From Thermoplasmata archaeon (GTDB lineage Archaea; Thermoplasmatota; Thermoplasmata; Thermoplasmatales; GCA-001856825): DNA of 64,000 nt. The stretch is taken from the NCBI GenBank assembly GCA_021816725.1, contig JAKAXD010000003.1, positions 1 to 64,000 on the forward strand, in the 5' to 3' direction. The translations under genes and the position numbers were made by a program. Of the stretch, positions 53,961-63,367 are shown piece by piece. Numbering within the stretch: position 1 is the stretch's first letter; each line of letters begins with the position of its first letter. The notes under the pieces were generated by a model. It did no database searches. It saw only the letters and a list, made by a program, of their open reading frames with translations, and was not told the origin of the DNA.

Positions 53961-54746
53961 ATGAGGAGCGATCATATGCAGGACTTATATGAGTTCAGGG
54001 AAAAGGGAAATCTGACATCTGCACTGATCATAATCGAGCTGCTGAGGGGCAAGAGGAAGCTGAGGGAGATATCAACAGACCTCAAAATAACGCCACAGGG
54101 AGCATCGGTATATCTGAAGAATCTTCAAAAGAACAATTTCGTTGACTCCGGCAACACACCAACACCAAAGGGGGTAGCATTCCTCCAGCAGATACTCTCC
54201 ACGATTTCCCAATTCGTAGAGAATGCTTACGAAGACACTGGAATTATCTCATCCTGCGAAGCCATTGCCTGGGATGACCTGAAAAGAGGTGATAGGGTCA
54301 GCCTCTCCATGAAGAAGGGGATCCTCTACGCAAGCAAGAAAAGCAGGTCAGGTTCAAGCGGTATCGCAGATTTTAATGCCAGAAAGGGGGAGCCGGTTAG
54401 GGTTTCAAACATTGAGGGAATAATCAATCATAAGGTAGGCGAGTTCTACGTAATGTCTGTAGACTTCGATGACCTAAGTGCTAAAGGGCTAAGGAAGCTG
54501 AAGAGTGTTATAGACGAGAAGAAGGTGGAATATGTGGGAGCCTACGGGATCCTCGCTTATGAAATGTGCAACCGTGCTGGTATAAAGACAAGCATATATG
54601 CACCGGTAGAAGGATGCATCGAAGCGGGAGCGAAGGGATTGACAAGCCTGCTGGTATATTCCCCGGAGATGGCCAGGTTCTTCTTCCAGAAACTCTCTGC
54701 AAACATACATAAGTACAGAATAAATCCCAAATTCGTAGAGATATGA
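53961..54746 (+). CDS. Winged-helix regulator-like protein upstream of topoisomerase VI
   Basis: About 260 residues. ATG 53961 is used; ATG 53976, with GAGGAG seven bases before it, is equally possible. Residues about 10-75 form a winged helix (LRGKRKLREISTDLKITPQG, VYLKNLQKNNFVDSG); the C-terminal part is a Rossmann-like domain (FYVMSVDFDDLSAKGLRKLK, KVEYVGAYGILAYEMC, GAKGLTSLLVYSPE). It may sense a small molecule. ATGA overlap with top6B shows that it is in the same operon and might control it. Confidence 0.7.
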   Translation: MRSDHMQDLYEFREKGNLTSALIIIELLRGKRKLREISTDLKITPQGASVYLKNLQKNNFVDSGNTPTPKGVAFLQQILSTISQFVENAYEDTGIISSCEAIAWDDLKRGDRVSLSMKKGILYASKKSRSGSSGIADFNARKGEPVRVSNIEGIINHKVGEFYVMSVDFDDLSAKGLRKLKSVIDEKKVEYVGAYGILAYEMCNRAGIKTSIYAPVEGCIEAGAKGLTSLLVYSPEMARFFFQKLSANIHKYRINPKFVEI

Positions 54747-56512
54747 CTGAGTTGGATACAGATAGAAAGGAAGTCAGCATTTCTGAGTTCTTCGACAAAA
54801 ACAAGCAGATGCTTGGTTTTGATTCTCCGCAGAAGGCACTCTTCATGACTGTAAAGGAGGCTGTTGACAATTCGCTGGATGCTTGTGCGGACAGTGGAAT
54901 TCTTCCTGAAATAACAGTCAAGATTGAGGAGCTTGGAAAGGAGAAGTACAGGGTTGAGGTCACGGACAACGGTCCCGGGATAGAGAGGTCTGAGGTTGCG
55001 AATTCATTCGGGAAAATGCTGTACGGTTCAAGATTCTTCAAGGAGAGGCAGACAAGGGGACAGCAGGGACTCGGCATATCAGCCGCCATCCTCTATGCCC
55101 AGAAGACAACCGGCTTTCCCACTGAGATAGTCACCAAAGTTGAAAGGGAAATGACTGCATTTCATTTCGTGCTAGACATAGACATCAAGAAGAATTCTCC
55201 CCATAAGATCTCAGAGATTCCGGAGATCTGGGATACCAAGAGTGGATTGAAAATCACCATCGTTCTCAAAGGGAAATATGTAAGCGGGAAGCAGTCTGTG
55301 GAGGAATATGTCAGGGAGAGTGCTATTGCAAACCCTCACACTACATTTCACCTCATCCTGCCGGACAAGACAGTTGACATAGAGAGAAGCGTTGATGAAG
55401 CACCCCAGGTTCCTATAGCTGTCAAGCCGCACCCTCACGGTGTAGAACTAGGGGAACTCGTATCCATTTTCAAGGAGTATGAAAACCAGACGATAGAGGA
55501 GGTCCTTGAGGATAAATTTTCACGCGTGACCAAGCAAACTGCAAAGTCAATAGTTGAGAAAAGCAAGCTGAAGGACAAGAAAATTTCTAAGCTTACGAGG
55601 GACGATTTTGAAGAATTAATGAAGGCTATAAAGGAAACTGACTTCATGGAACCCCGTAAAGATTGCCTTTCGCCTATAGGTGCTGAGCCACTCTTCAAGA
55701 GTGCTATAAACTCATTCAAGGAGTACCATCCGGCATACTTTTCACAGGCAGTTGTAAGGGGGCCTTTCGTCTTTTCAGGACATCCCTTCCTTGTCGAAGC
55801 AATCGCCATCTATGGCGGGGACCTTCCAAAGGAGGACCCCATAAGGGTGCTGAGATTTGCCAACAGGGTGCCACTTCTGTATCAGTCTGGCAGCTGTGCG
55901 ATAACAAGGTCAGTATCTTCCCTTGCTTGGAACCAGTACGGTTTTTCCCAACCAGTCAAAGACCAGCTTCCAATAGGCCCACTGGTTATTGCAGTTCACG
56001 TAGCGAGCACCAAGATCCCTTTCACCTCCGAGGCGAAGGAAGCAATAGCAACTGTACCTGAGATAATGGACTCCCTTGATTTGCTTCTAAGGGGGGTGGC
56101 AAGGCAAATAAAGACAATGAGGAAGAAGGAAGCCCACAAAAGCCAAGTCGCCGAAAAATTTGCGTTGATAGAGCAGATACTGCCGCAAATAGCTGCAAAA
56201 AGCTCGAAGATACTCAACCTCGAACCTCCAGACATCACTCCAATCATTTCGAAGGTCATGGGCGTGGTTGCATTCAGGGAAATTGACGGTGAGCTATTTG
56301 CGGAGAATTACACGGAGAAGTCCCACAGCTTTAAGGTGGTGTTGAAGGGGGAGGGGACTTTCACTGATAGCGTTAAAAATCTCAAGCCGTTCCAGAAGGT
56401 GAAACTCAACTTTTCCAGGGAGATAGTGAGCTCTTCGGAGATCTATGTAGATCTCCCGGAACCCATTCTTCTTGGGGCATACACATTGCCGAAGGTGTTT
56501 AAAGATGAATGA
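54743..56512 (+). CDS. top6B: DNA topoisomerase VI subunit B
   Basis: 589 residues. GHKL ATPase: AVDNSLDACADSGILPEITV (N box), VTDNGPGIERSEVANSFGKM (G1) and GQQGLGISAAILYAQ (G2/ATP lid), an H2TH-like region (VTKQTAKSIVEKSKLKDKK) and a transducer domain with the switch lysine region (SLAWNQYGFSQPVKDQLPIG). Together with subunit A it passes one duplex through another and relaxes positive supercoils. The start overlaps the upstream stop in ATGA, the end overlaps top6A. Confidence 0.96.
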   Translation: MTELDTDRKEVSISEFFDKNKQMLGFDSPQKALFMTVKEAVDNSLDACADSGILPEITVKIEELGKEKYRVEVTDNGPGIERSEVANSFGKMLYGSRFFKERQTRGQQGLGISAAILYAQKTTGFPTEIVTKVEREMTAFHFVLDIDIKKNSPHKISEIPEIWDTKSGLKITIVLKGKYVSGKQSVEEYVRESAIANPHTTFHLILPDKTVDIERSVDEAPQVPIAVKPHPHGVELGELVSIFKEYENQTIEEVLEDKFSRVTKQTAKSIVEKSKLKDKKISKLTRDDFEELMKAIKETDFMEPRKDCLSPIGAEPLFKSAINSFKEYHPAYFSQAVVRGPFVFSGHPFLVEAIAIYGGDLPKEDPIRVLRFANRVPLLYQSGSCAITRSVSSLAWNQYGFSQPVKDQLPIGPLVIAVHVASTKIPFTSEAKEAIATVPEIMDSLDLLLRGVARQIKTMRKKEAHKSQVAEKFALIEQILPQIAAKSSKILNLEPPDITPIISKVMGVVAFREIDGELFAENYTEKSHSFKVVLKGEGTFTDSVKNLKPFQKVKLNFSREIVSSSEIYVDLPEPILLGAYTLPKVFKDE

Positions 56513-57575
56513 GAAATTGGAGAACATTGTTAAAAGGATATACCAGGAGATGAGCGCTGGGCAAATCCCGAAGGTGGAGCTGAAATCAAGAAACAAGGAA
56601 AACATTCTCTTCGACCCTAGGTCTTCCGTCTGGAAGTATGGGGACAGTACAGTCAAGAGATACGCATCTAAGGCAAATTCCGCGAAGGGGATACTCAAGA
56701 TGCTCTATATCATCGATTTCGTTGATGAGATGACAGCCGGGCTCAAGACTTCTACTCTAAGAGAGATGTACTACATTTCAGAGGGGTGGAACCTCGGGAA
56801 ATTCGAGAGCCAGGACGAATCTGACATGATGGTTGAGGACCTCGAGGTAATGACGAATTACCTGAGAGAGGAGATGAGACTGAGGCCTGAGGAAAGTGGG
56901 GCATCTGTCATCGGGAATCTCACCCTAACTGAATTGAACAGGAAGGGGGAAAAGAAGAAAATCAACTGCAGAGACGATGTGGGAGACGGGGGCTACACGA
57001 TACCCTACAACGTGGAGAAGGAGAAAGTGGACCTAGTTTCTGCAGATGTTGATTTCGTTCTTGCGATTGAGACAGGTGGTATGTTTGACAGGCTCGTTGA
57101 AAACAGGTTCGACGAAAAGATGAGGTCACTGCTCGTTCACATGAAGGGACAGCCATCAAGGTCAACGAAGAGACTTTTGAACAGGCTGAACAAAGAGCTG
57201 GGTCTTCCCATAGTTGTTTTCACGGATGGTGACCCTTGGAGCTTCAGGATTTTTGCTTCAGTTGCCTACGGCGCTATAAAGACAGCTCACATTTCTGACA
57301 TACTCGCCACCCCAACTTCCGAATTTATCGGGATCACGGCAAGCGACATATTGAGGTACGACCTCCCTACGGACAAGCTGACTGACAAGGACATCCAGGC
57401 GCTTCAGTCTGAGCTTGAGGATCCAAGATTCAACATACCATTCTGGAAGGGGGAGATTGAGACGATGCTGAAACTTGGAAAGAAGGCCGAGCAACAGGCC
57501 CTCGCCAAGTATGGCCTTGATTTCGTCACTGATACTTACCTCCCAGAGAAACTCAAAGAAAATGGAATAGTATGA
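56505..57575 (+). CDS. top6A: DNA topoisomerase VI subunit A (Spo11-like)
   Basis: 356 residues from ATG 56505 (MNEKLENIVKRIYQEM), eight bases before the top6B stop. Winged-helix/CAP domain with the catalytic tyrosine in STLREMYYISEGW (about residue 95-100), then the Toprim domain: VLAIETGGMFDRL (Glu) and PIVVFTDGDPWSFRI (D-x-D). The sequence continues in an ATGA overlap with the MFS gene. Confidence 0.96.
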   Translation: MNEKLENIVKRIYQEMSAGQIPKVELKSRNKENILFDPRSSVWKYGDSTVKRYASKANSAKGILKMLYIIDFVDEMTAGLKTSTLREMYYISEGWNLGKFESQDESDMMVEDLEVMTNYLREEMRLRPEESGASVIGNLTLTELNRKGEKKKINCRDDVGDGGYTIPYNVEKEKVDLVSADVDFVLAIETGGMFDRLVENRFDEKMRSLLVHMKGQPSRSTKRLLNRLNKELGLPIVVFTDGDPWSFRIFASVAYGAIKTAHISDILATPTSEFIGITASDILRYDLPTDKLTDKDIQALQSELEDPRFNIPFWKGEIETMLKLGKKAEQQALAKYGLDFVTDTYLPEKLKENGIV

Positions 57576-58726
57576 ATGGAAAGGTCACGGCCATAGTATT
57601 TGCCTCCCTCGCTGGGTTCCTCGCATTAGGGGACAGATATGTGATGTCAACCCTGTACAACCAGCTCATGGCAAATTACCTGCTCACTTCGACAGTAATT
57701 TTTTCTTTCCTATTCTCTTCCTTCTACGTAGGTTACACTATATTCCAGATACCCGGCGGAAGGATAGCAAGGCGCTTCGGCCCATCAAAGGTAATAGGGA
57801 TTTCTCTCATCGCGTGGTCGATCCTGTTTCTCATCCTGCCGATTACAAAATCATTTGTCGCTGCAATAGTAATAGCCTTTTTCATGGGACTTGCACAGGG
57901 TCCTATATTCCCATCCGTAATTTTCCTAACTAGGCTATTCTTCAAGGACAGCCAGTATGCAAGGGCATCTGGCATAGTAACTGCTGTGGGAGACCTCTCC
58001 CCCGCGTTAATCCCCTTTGTTACACTCGGCCTCTACTACATGAGAGTTGACGTAGCTCTCCCCTTCCTGTTCTTCGGCTTTGTCGGGATTGCTGCAGGGA
58101 TCATACTGCTACTGCTTAGGATGAGTTACACAAGCTCCCAAGAAAAGGTCAGGTGGTCTGCTCTACTTGGAAAGAGGTACATGATGTTCGGAATCTCCTT
58201 CCTGGTTTATGATTACTTCTTCTACATGATCTTCACGTGGTACCCTTATTTTCTCAAAGAAAGGTTCGCCATCGAATCTAACAACCTTCTATATGGACCG
58301 CTCCCCTGGGTACTGATGGCAGTCGGTTCACTAGTCTTTGGCCTCTTCATGGACAAAATAAACAGGGACGTACTATTGTCAGAGATTGCGTACGGAATTA
58401 TAGCCATCACTTTGGTTGGAATGGCCGTGTCCAGAAGCTCATTGATGTTCCTGGCGTTCGTAATTGTCTCCCTCTTCTTCCTAGATCCAATATTGCTTGC
58501 CTCCTGGCGCCTATCAACGAGGCTGGGAGGGGAAAACAGCTCTTCCTTTGTAGGTGGTTGGATGAACTTCTGGGGGAACATAGGCGGCATAATTGCACCA
58601 TTTTTTGTTGCTTCTCTCATCGACATCTACGGCATCTCCAGGACATTCCTCATATCCGTAGCAGTACCGATTATCGGTCTTGTGACTTGGATATACATGG
58701 CCAGGTGGGAACCGGATGAGAAATGA
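57572..58726 (+). CDS. MFS transporter co-transcribed with topoisomerase VI
   Basis: 384 residues, twelve helices. ATG 57572 overlaps the top6A stop (ATGA). Motif A-like QIPGGRIARRFGPSKVIG and the sequence FLMGLAQGPIFPSVIF-type region (FFMGLAQGPIFPSVIFL) place it near the anion:cation symporter branch. It overlaps Taw2 by 11 bases. Its link to DNA topology genes is probably positional only. Confidence 0.85.
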   Translation: MNGKVTAIVFASLAGFLALGDRYVMSTLYNQLMANYLLTSTVIFSFLFSSFYVGYTIFQIPGGRIARRFGPSKVIGISLIAWSILFLILPITKSFVAAIVIAFFMGLAQGPIFPSVIFLTRLFFKDSQYARASGIVTAVGDLSPALIPFVTLGLYYMRVDVALPFLFFGFVGIAAGIILLLLRMSYTSSQEKVRWSALLGKRYMMFGISFLVYDYFFYMIFTWYPYFLKERFAIESNNLLYGPLPWVLMAVGSLVFGLFMDKINRDVLLSEIAYGIIAITLVGMAVSRSSLMFLAFVIVSLFFLDPILLASWRLSTRLGGENSSSFVGGWMNFWGNIGGIIAPFFVASLIDIYGISRTFLISVAVPIIGLVTWIYMARWEPDEK

Positions 58727-59507
58727 CGCAGTAAGTGTTGTCAGCAGACAACTTGGGATTTCAAAGGCTGAATTTCACCAAAATTACGAGTCTATCGGCA
58801 AGGCGATGATCATAAGGCGGGATGACATGTTCGTTAAGGAGGAAGGATACTTTGGTAGGCTTATGCTCTCCTCATTCAAGCTCTGGGCAGTTTACGGTTA
58901 CGCTGGAATAAGGGACTACAAAAGGATCCCTGATATCAAACTGATATCAGGAATACACACTGAAGTCGTCCAGAAGGAGGATGGAATACTTTACAAGATG
59001 GACCCGGAAAAGGTGATGTTCTCAAAGGGAAACAAAAGGGAGAGGCACATACTTACTGAAATTGTTCACAGGGACGAAACGGTCCTTGACATGTTTGCCG
59101 GTATTGGTTATTTTTCCATCCCCATTTCATTCAAGGTCAAAAGAATATATTCATGCGAGATAAATCCCGATTCGTTCCATTACCTGCTGATTAACAAGAG
59201 GATGAATGGAGCAAGAAATTTAGTAGCTATGCTCGGAGATTCTTCCTCCATCCCCATGAGAGGCTTCTCTGACAGGATCATAATGGGTCACTTTGACTCC
59301 CACAAATATCTGGAGAAAGCCCTTCTTTACCTGAAAAAGGAGGGTAAAATCCACCTTCATTCCTTGGCCACTAGGGGAGATTATTCCTCCCTCTATGAGA
59401 AATATGGACAGTATGAATATGTTGAGGACGTTGAAGTAAGGAAGGTGAAGAGTTACTCACCCTCCCATGACCATGTTGTTGTTGACATGGACGTAAAAAA
59501 ACACTAA
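58716..59507 (+). CDS. taw2: tRNA wybutosine-pathway transferase Taw2 (Trm5/TYW2 family)
   Basis: 263 residues. Family signatures: IHTEVVQKEDGILYKMDPEK followed by VMFSKGNKRERH, then the SAM core DMFAGIGYFSIPISFK, YSCEINPDSFHYL and IIMGHFDSHKYL. Trm5 methyltransferases have NLP at the last site; MGH/MGY is typical of TYW2-like aminocarboxypropyltransferases that act on imG-14 at position 37 of tRNA-Phe. The activity is inferred from that motif. Confidence 0.8.
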   Translation: MRNDAVSVVSRQLGISKAEFHQNYESIGKAMIIRRDDMFVKEEGYFGRLMLSSFKLWAVYGYAGIRDYKRIPDIKLISGIHTEVVQKEDGILYKMDPEKVMFSKGNKRERHILTEIVHRDETVLDMFAGIGYFSIPISFKVKRIYSCEINPDSFHYLLINKRMNGARNLVAMLGDSSSIPMRGFSDRIIMGHFDSHKYLEKALLYLKKEGKIHLHSLATRGDYSSLYEKYGQYEYVEDVEVRKVKSYSPSHDHVVVDMDVKKH

Positions 59508-59528
59508 TATCCGTAATCATTACAAATC

Positions 59529-60671
59529 ATGGCAGGGGTTTCTGACCTAATTTTGAAACAGGAAAGATACAGGAGAAATGTACTTGCCCTTCAACCTTCT
59601 GAAAACACAATTCCAAGAAAAGCACTCAAGGCCTTGTCCTCAGATTTTGAACAGAGATATTCGCTTGTACTTGACTCAAATTACAGGGAACAGACTCTGC
59701 ATAATGCGTATGCTGGAACTAAACACTCGGAGGCCCTCGTAGAAGAAGTTGAGAATCTGGCAAGAAAGGCTTTCAGGAGCGGATTTGCAGATGTGAGACC
59801 TATTGCTGGTCACCTGGCTGCCATGCAGGTGCTGGGAAGCCTTCTCAAGAAAGGTGAGAAGTTCCTTTACATTCCATTGGAAAAGGGAGGGTATGATGGT
59901 TACACCCCTCCTTTTCTTCCAACACTTCTGGGACTTGAAGGGAGGGAGATTCCGATGAAAGGATGGAAAATAGACTATGGAAAGCTCTCCAGGATACGCG
60001 GGAATTTCAAGGCCGTAATTCTTGGTGCCAGTATATTCCTTCATTCCTATGATATGAAGATAATAAGAGAAATGTTCCCAGAGTCTGTCATTCTATACGA
60101 TGCCTCGCATGTCCTTGGCCTATTGGCCAATGGTACATTCCAGAAAGATTTCAATGATGCAGACGTAGTCTACGGAAGCACCCACAAGAATTTTCCTGGA
60201 CCACAGGGTGGACTCATCATTGGAAAGAAGGAGTTTGAGGAGAAGGTCAAGAGCAGCCCAATATGGAATTACTATGATAATTTCCATCTCTCAAGGATAG
60301 CTGCCCTTGGCATTTCCCTGGAATACCTGCTTAAAAGAAATTATGGGAAAATGTGCCTTGAGAACAGAAAGAGCCTTGTAAACTCCCTCAAGGAAAGGGG
60401 CGTTAGACTTGCAAACCTGCCTGAGGTTTCAGAGAGCGCCATGTTCCTTCTTGATTACGATAATGCCCCTCAAATATCAAGGGAACTCGAGAGCGCCAAC
60501 ATACTTGTAGACAGTGTAGGAAGGGTAGGCGTGAATGAAGTCACAATGAGAGGACTTGCCCCCAAGAACATGGATACCGTTGGTGAAGCACTGGAGGAAG
60601 GACTGAAATTCAAAAGGAAATCCGCGACAAGAATTGTTAGGGAGCTCCTGGAACAGATGACCTGGCCTTAG
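59529..60671 (+). CDS. glyA: Serine hydroxymethyltransferase-type PLP enzyme
   Basis: 380 residues, shorter than the usual 410-430. Hallmarks: LQPSENTIPRKALKALSSDF, YAGTKHSEALVEEVENLARK, FADVRPIAGHLAAMQVLG and VVYGSTHKNFPGPQGGLIIG, with the PLP lysine in STHK. It would convert serine to glycine with a folate or methanopterin-type C1 carrier; with gcvH at 14.5 kb it indicates a glycine-linked C1 pathway. The shortened C-terminal domain is unusual. Confidence 0.88.
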   Translation: MAGVSDLILKQERYRRNVLALQPSENTIPRKALKALSSDFEQRYSLVLDSNYREQTLHNAYAGTKHSEALVEEVENLARKAFRSGFADVRPIAGHLAAMQVLGSLLKKGEKFLYIPLEKGGYDGYTPPFLPTLLGLEGREIPMKGWKIDYGKLSRIRGNFKAVILGASIFLHSYDMKIIREMFPESVILYDASHVLGLLANGTFQKDFNDADVVYGSTHKNFPGPQGGLIIGKKEFEEKVKSSPIWNYYDNFHLSRIAALGISLEYLLKRNYGKMCLENRKSLVNSLKERGVRLANLPEVSESAMFLLDYDNAPQISRELESANILVDSVGRVGVNEVTMRGLAPKNMDTVGEALEEGLKFKRKSATRIVRELLEQMTWP

Positions 60672-60746
60672 CATTTCGTCAGGCATCTGCAACAGGTGCA
60701 TCAAGACAAGAGAATATTTTATATGTTTACCAATTCTTGAGTCGCT

Positions 60747-62012
60747 GTGAAAGAGTTTGATGTGGTAGTCATTGGAGCGGGCATCACTGGACTCGCTTCT
60801 GCTTTCTATATTAAGAGGAGCAACCCCAAACTTAGGATAGCAGTTCTTGACAGGAACCCGACTTTCTGTCAGGGGAATACCGCAAAAAGCTCAGCTGCAT
60901 TCAGGAATCTGTTCACTTCAGACGTCAACAGAAAGATAACTCAATCCACAATAGAATTCTACAGGTACGTCCAGACCGTAAAGGGATTTGACCTTGGCAT
61001 GCGCTTCAACGGATACCTGTTCCTTGGGGACAGAAAATTCCTGGATAATCCTGCTTTCAGGGGTTTCACTGAAAGGGGAATGGCAAGGTACGTCAGCGAA
61101 CATTCACTCATAGAAGCAGGTTTTAGGACTAAGTTAAATGAACATGAGGTCTCTGTTATGAATCTATCAAACGTGGATGGAGGCCTTCTGGGACTAGAGT
61201 GCGGTATTCTTGCTCCAGAGAATATATGCTCGTACTACGCAAATGAGCTCAGTCGGATGGAAGTAGATTTCCTATTTGGAACAAACGTGAAATCCCCATT
61301 GCTTCAACCGATAGACCCATTGAATTATCCAGGAGAACCATTCGTCTGGCAGAAGACTCTGTTGAAGACGATAGATACAAATAGAGGGGAATTCCGTGCA
61401 AAAGAGTTCATATTCTGCACAGACGTATGGACGGACCAGCTGCTTGACAGGACAGGCATAGACGGACACACAAGAGGGAAAAAGAGACAGGTCTTCAAGA
61501 TTACTGGCAAAGGAGTGGAGAAATTGCTGAAGAAAAACTTCATAAATGGACAGACTGTTATGCCGTTGACAATTCTCCCCTCACATGAAATCGTTCTTAG
61601 GCCAGATCCAGATAGTAAATCAATTTGGGTGACGATAGCAGACGAGTACAACAGGGATTATTCTATTTCAGTTGACCCCGCGCCAGAACTGGAATTTTAT
61701 GAAAGGAGCCTGTTCCCGGTAATTATATCCTACCTCCCTCAGCTTGATGGATCTAAGATAAGCTCAATGTGGGCAGGATATTATGCCAATAATACAATTG
61801 ACAAAACTCACTACGTTTTTAAGGACAAGAACATCATAGTTGCAACTGGTTCCAGCGGGAGTGGCATAATGAAGGCAGATGCAATAGGCCGGGTTGTAGC
61901 TGCCCTTCAATCTGGAATGGAAAAGACAGTTTTATTTGATAAAGCGGTTATTAATACATCAGACCTTGGCGTTCATAAGAGAAGAATAGAGGAGGAAGAA
62001 ATTGTCATCTAG
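60747..62012 (+). CDS. FAD-dependent oxidoreductase (DAO family)
   Basis: 421 residues from GTG 60747; ATATTTTATATG at 60713-60724 sits at leaderless spacing. FDVVVIGAGITGLASAFYIK (FAD dinucleotide fold), NTAKSSAAFRNLF (substrate/FAD region of DAO proteins), FIFCTDVWTDQLL and VATGSSGSGIMKADAIGRVV at the C terminus. Candidates are sarcosine/amino acid/glycerol-3-phosphate-type oxidases; a glycine/sarcosine link with the adjacent glyA-type gene is possible. Confidence 0.82.
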   Translation: MKEFDVVVIGAGITGLASAFYIKRSNPKLRIAVLDRNPTFCQGNTAKSSAAFRNLFTSDVNRKITQSTIEFYRYVQTVKGFDLGMRFNGYLFLGDRKFLDNPAFRGFTERGMARYVSEHSLIEAGFRTKLNEHEVSVMNLSNVDGGLLGLECGILAPENICSYYANELSRMEVDFLFGTNVKSPLLQPIDPLNYPGEPFVWQKTLLKTIDTNRGEFRAKEFIFCTDVWTDQLLDRTGIDGHTRGKKRQVFKITGKGVEKLLKKNFINGQTVMPLTILPSHEIVLRPDPDSKSIWVTIADEYNRDYSISVDPAPELEFYERSLFPVIISYLPQLDGSKISSMWAGYYANNTIDKTHYVFKDKNIIVATGSSGSGIMKADAIGRVVAALQSGMEKTVLFDKAVINTSDLGVHKRRIEEEEIVI

Positions 62013-62111
62013 TGGGTCATTTCTTATGGCCTGTACCTGGAAATTATTATAAAATTTGCATGGCCCTTAGACATTTCAAAACCTTTTTACCTTTCGAACC
62101 GATTCTTGTCT

Positions 62112-63308
62112 ATGTCGGTTAATACACCAATCAGGAGACAGTTTTCTACTTTAGCTAATTCGATGAAACCTTCTGCAATAAGACTGCTACTTAAAGTTGC
62201 CAACCAACCTGATATAATTTCATTCGGAGGGGGCCTCCCAAATCCTGAATCTTTCCCTATAGAGGACATAAGGAAGATTTTCGACGAACAATTATCAAAA
62301 AATGGGAAGAAGATGCTGCAATACGGGGCTACTGAAGGACTGGATTCACTTAATGTCGCGCTTTCAAAGATGCTCCTGGAGAAAGAGGGCATAAAATCCG
62401 AACCCACTGACATTATCCAGACCACCGGGTCCCAGGAAGCGCTATACATGTTAGGGAAGATATTCGCCAACCCTGGGGAGTATGTGATAACTGAAGCTCC
62501 TACGTACGTTGGAACAATATCTGCCCTTCATGGATCTGGGATCAAAATTGTTGGGGTCGAGATGGACCATTACGGAATGAGGATGGACTTACTCAGGGAA
62601 ACTCTGAAGAAATATCCAAACCCCAAATTCATCTATGTAATTCCAAATTTCCAGAATCCAACAGGAATTACCATGAGCCTGGAGAGGAGGAAAGAACTGC
62701 TAGAGATAGCTAGTGAGAGGGGAATCACAATAATTGAGGATAATCCTTATGGCTCCCTGAGGTTTGCAGGAGCCCATGTTCCGACCCTAAGGTCAATGGA
62801 TAGGGATGTGGTATATCTTGGCACCTTTTCCAAGGTTCTATCGCCTGGCATGAGACTTGGCTATGTAGTTGCACCCTCGGATGTGAAGGAAAAACTGAAC
62901 ATTGCGAAACAGGCCCTTGATCTCGCATCAAGCACCCTTTCAGAGTATATCGCAGAAGCATACGTTTCAGGAGGCTACATGGACAAGCAGGTTCCTAAGA
63001 TAATCGAACTTTACAAGCAGAAGAGAGACCTCATGATAGAATCGTTCGAGAACTATTTCCCAAAGGATGTAGAGTTCACAAGACCAAACGGTGGAATGTT
63101 CCTCTGGGTTACCAGGAAGGGCGCAAATACAGACAAAATGTTCGATGAGGCAGTAAGACAGAAGGTGCTATACGTAGTCGGGTCTGCATTCTACCCTGAT
63201 GAGGACAACCATGAATCCATGAGACTCAACTTCACATACAGCACAAACGAAAACATCGTGGAAGGAGTCAAGAGACTGGGCAAACTCTTTGAACTGACAT
63301 CAAAATAA
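62112..63308 (+). CDS. Class I aminotransferase (2-aminoadipate/aromatic type, LysN/ARO8-like)
   Basis: 398 residues from ATG 62112. PLP fold: ISFGGGLPNPESFPIEDI, QYGATEGLDSLNVAL, TTGSQEALYMLGKI, VIPNFQNPTGITMSLERRKE, IIEDNPYGSLRFAG, LGTFSKVLSPGMRLGYVVAP (PLP lysine in FSK) and a C-terminal RLNFTY. Family members transaminate 2-aminoadipate, aromatic or branched-chain amino acids with 2-oxoglutarate. Exact substrate open. Confidence 0.9.
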   Translation: MSVNTPIRRQFSTLANSMKPSAIRLLLKVANQPDIISFGGGLPNPESFPIEDIRKIFDEQLSKNGKKMLQYGATEGLDSLNVALSKMLLEKEGIKSEPTDIIQTTGSQEALYMLGKIFANPGEYVITEAPTYVGTISALHGSGIKIVGVEMDHYGMRMDLLRETLKKYPNPKFIYVIPNFQNPTGITMSLERRKELLEIASERGITIIEDNPYGSLRFAGAHVPTLRSMDRDVVYLGTFSKVLSPGMRLGYVVAPSDVKEKLNIAKQALDLASSTLSEYIAEAYVSGGYMDKQVPKIIELYKQKRDLMIESFENYFPKDVEFTRPNGGMFLWVTRKGANTDKMFDEAVRQKVLYVVGSAFYPDEDNHESMRLNFTYSTNENIVEGVKRLGKLFELTSK

Positions 63309-63367
63309 ATTCCTTAGAGGCATCCATCCTGGAGCTTCCTTGGAATTAAACCTCTGGAGGCTCAGGG

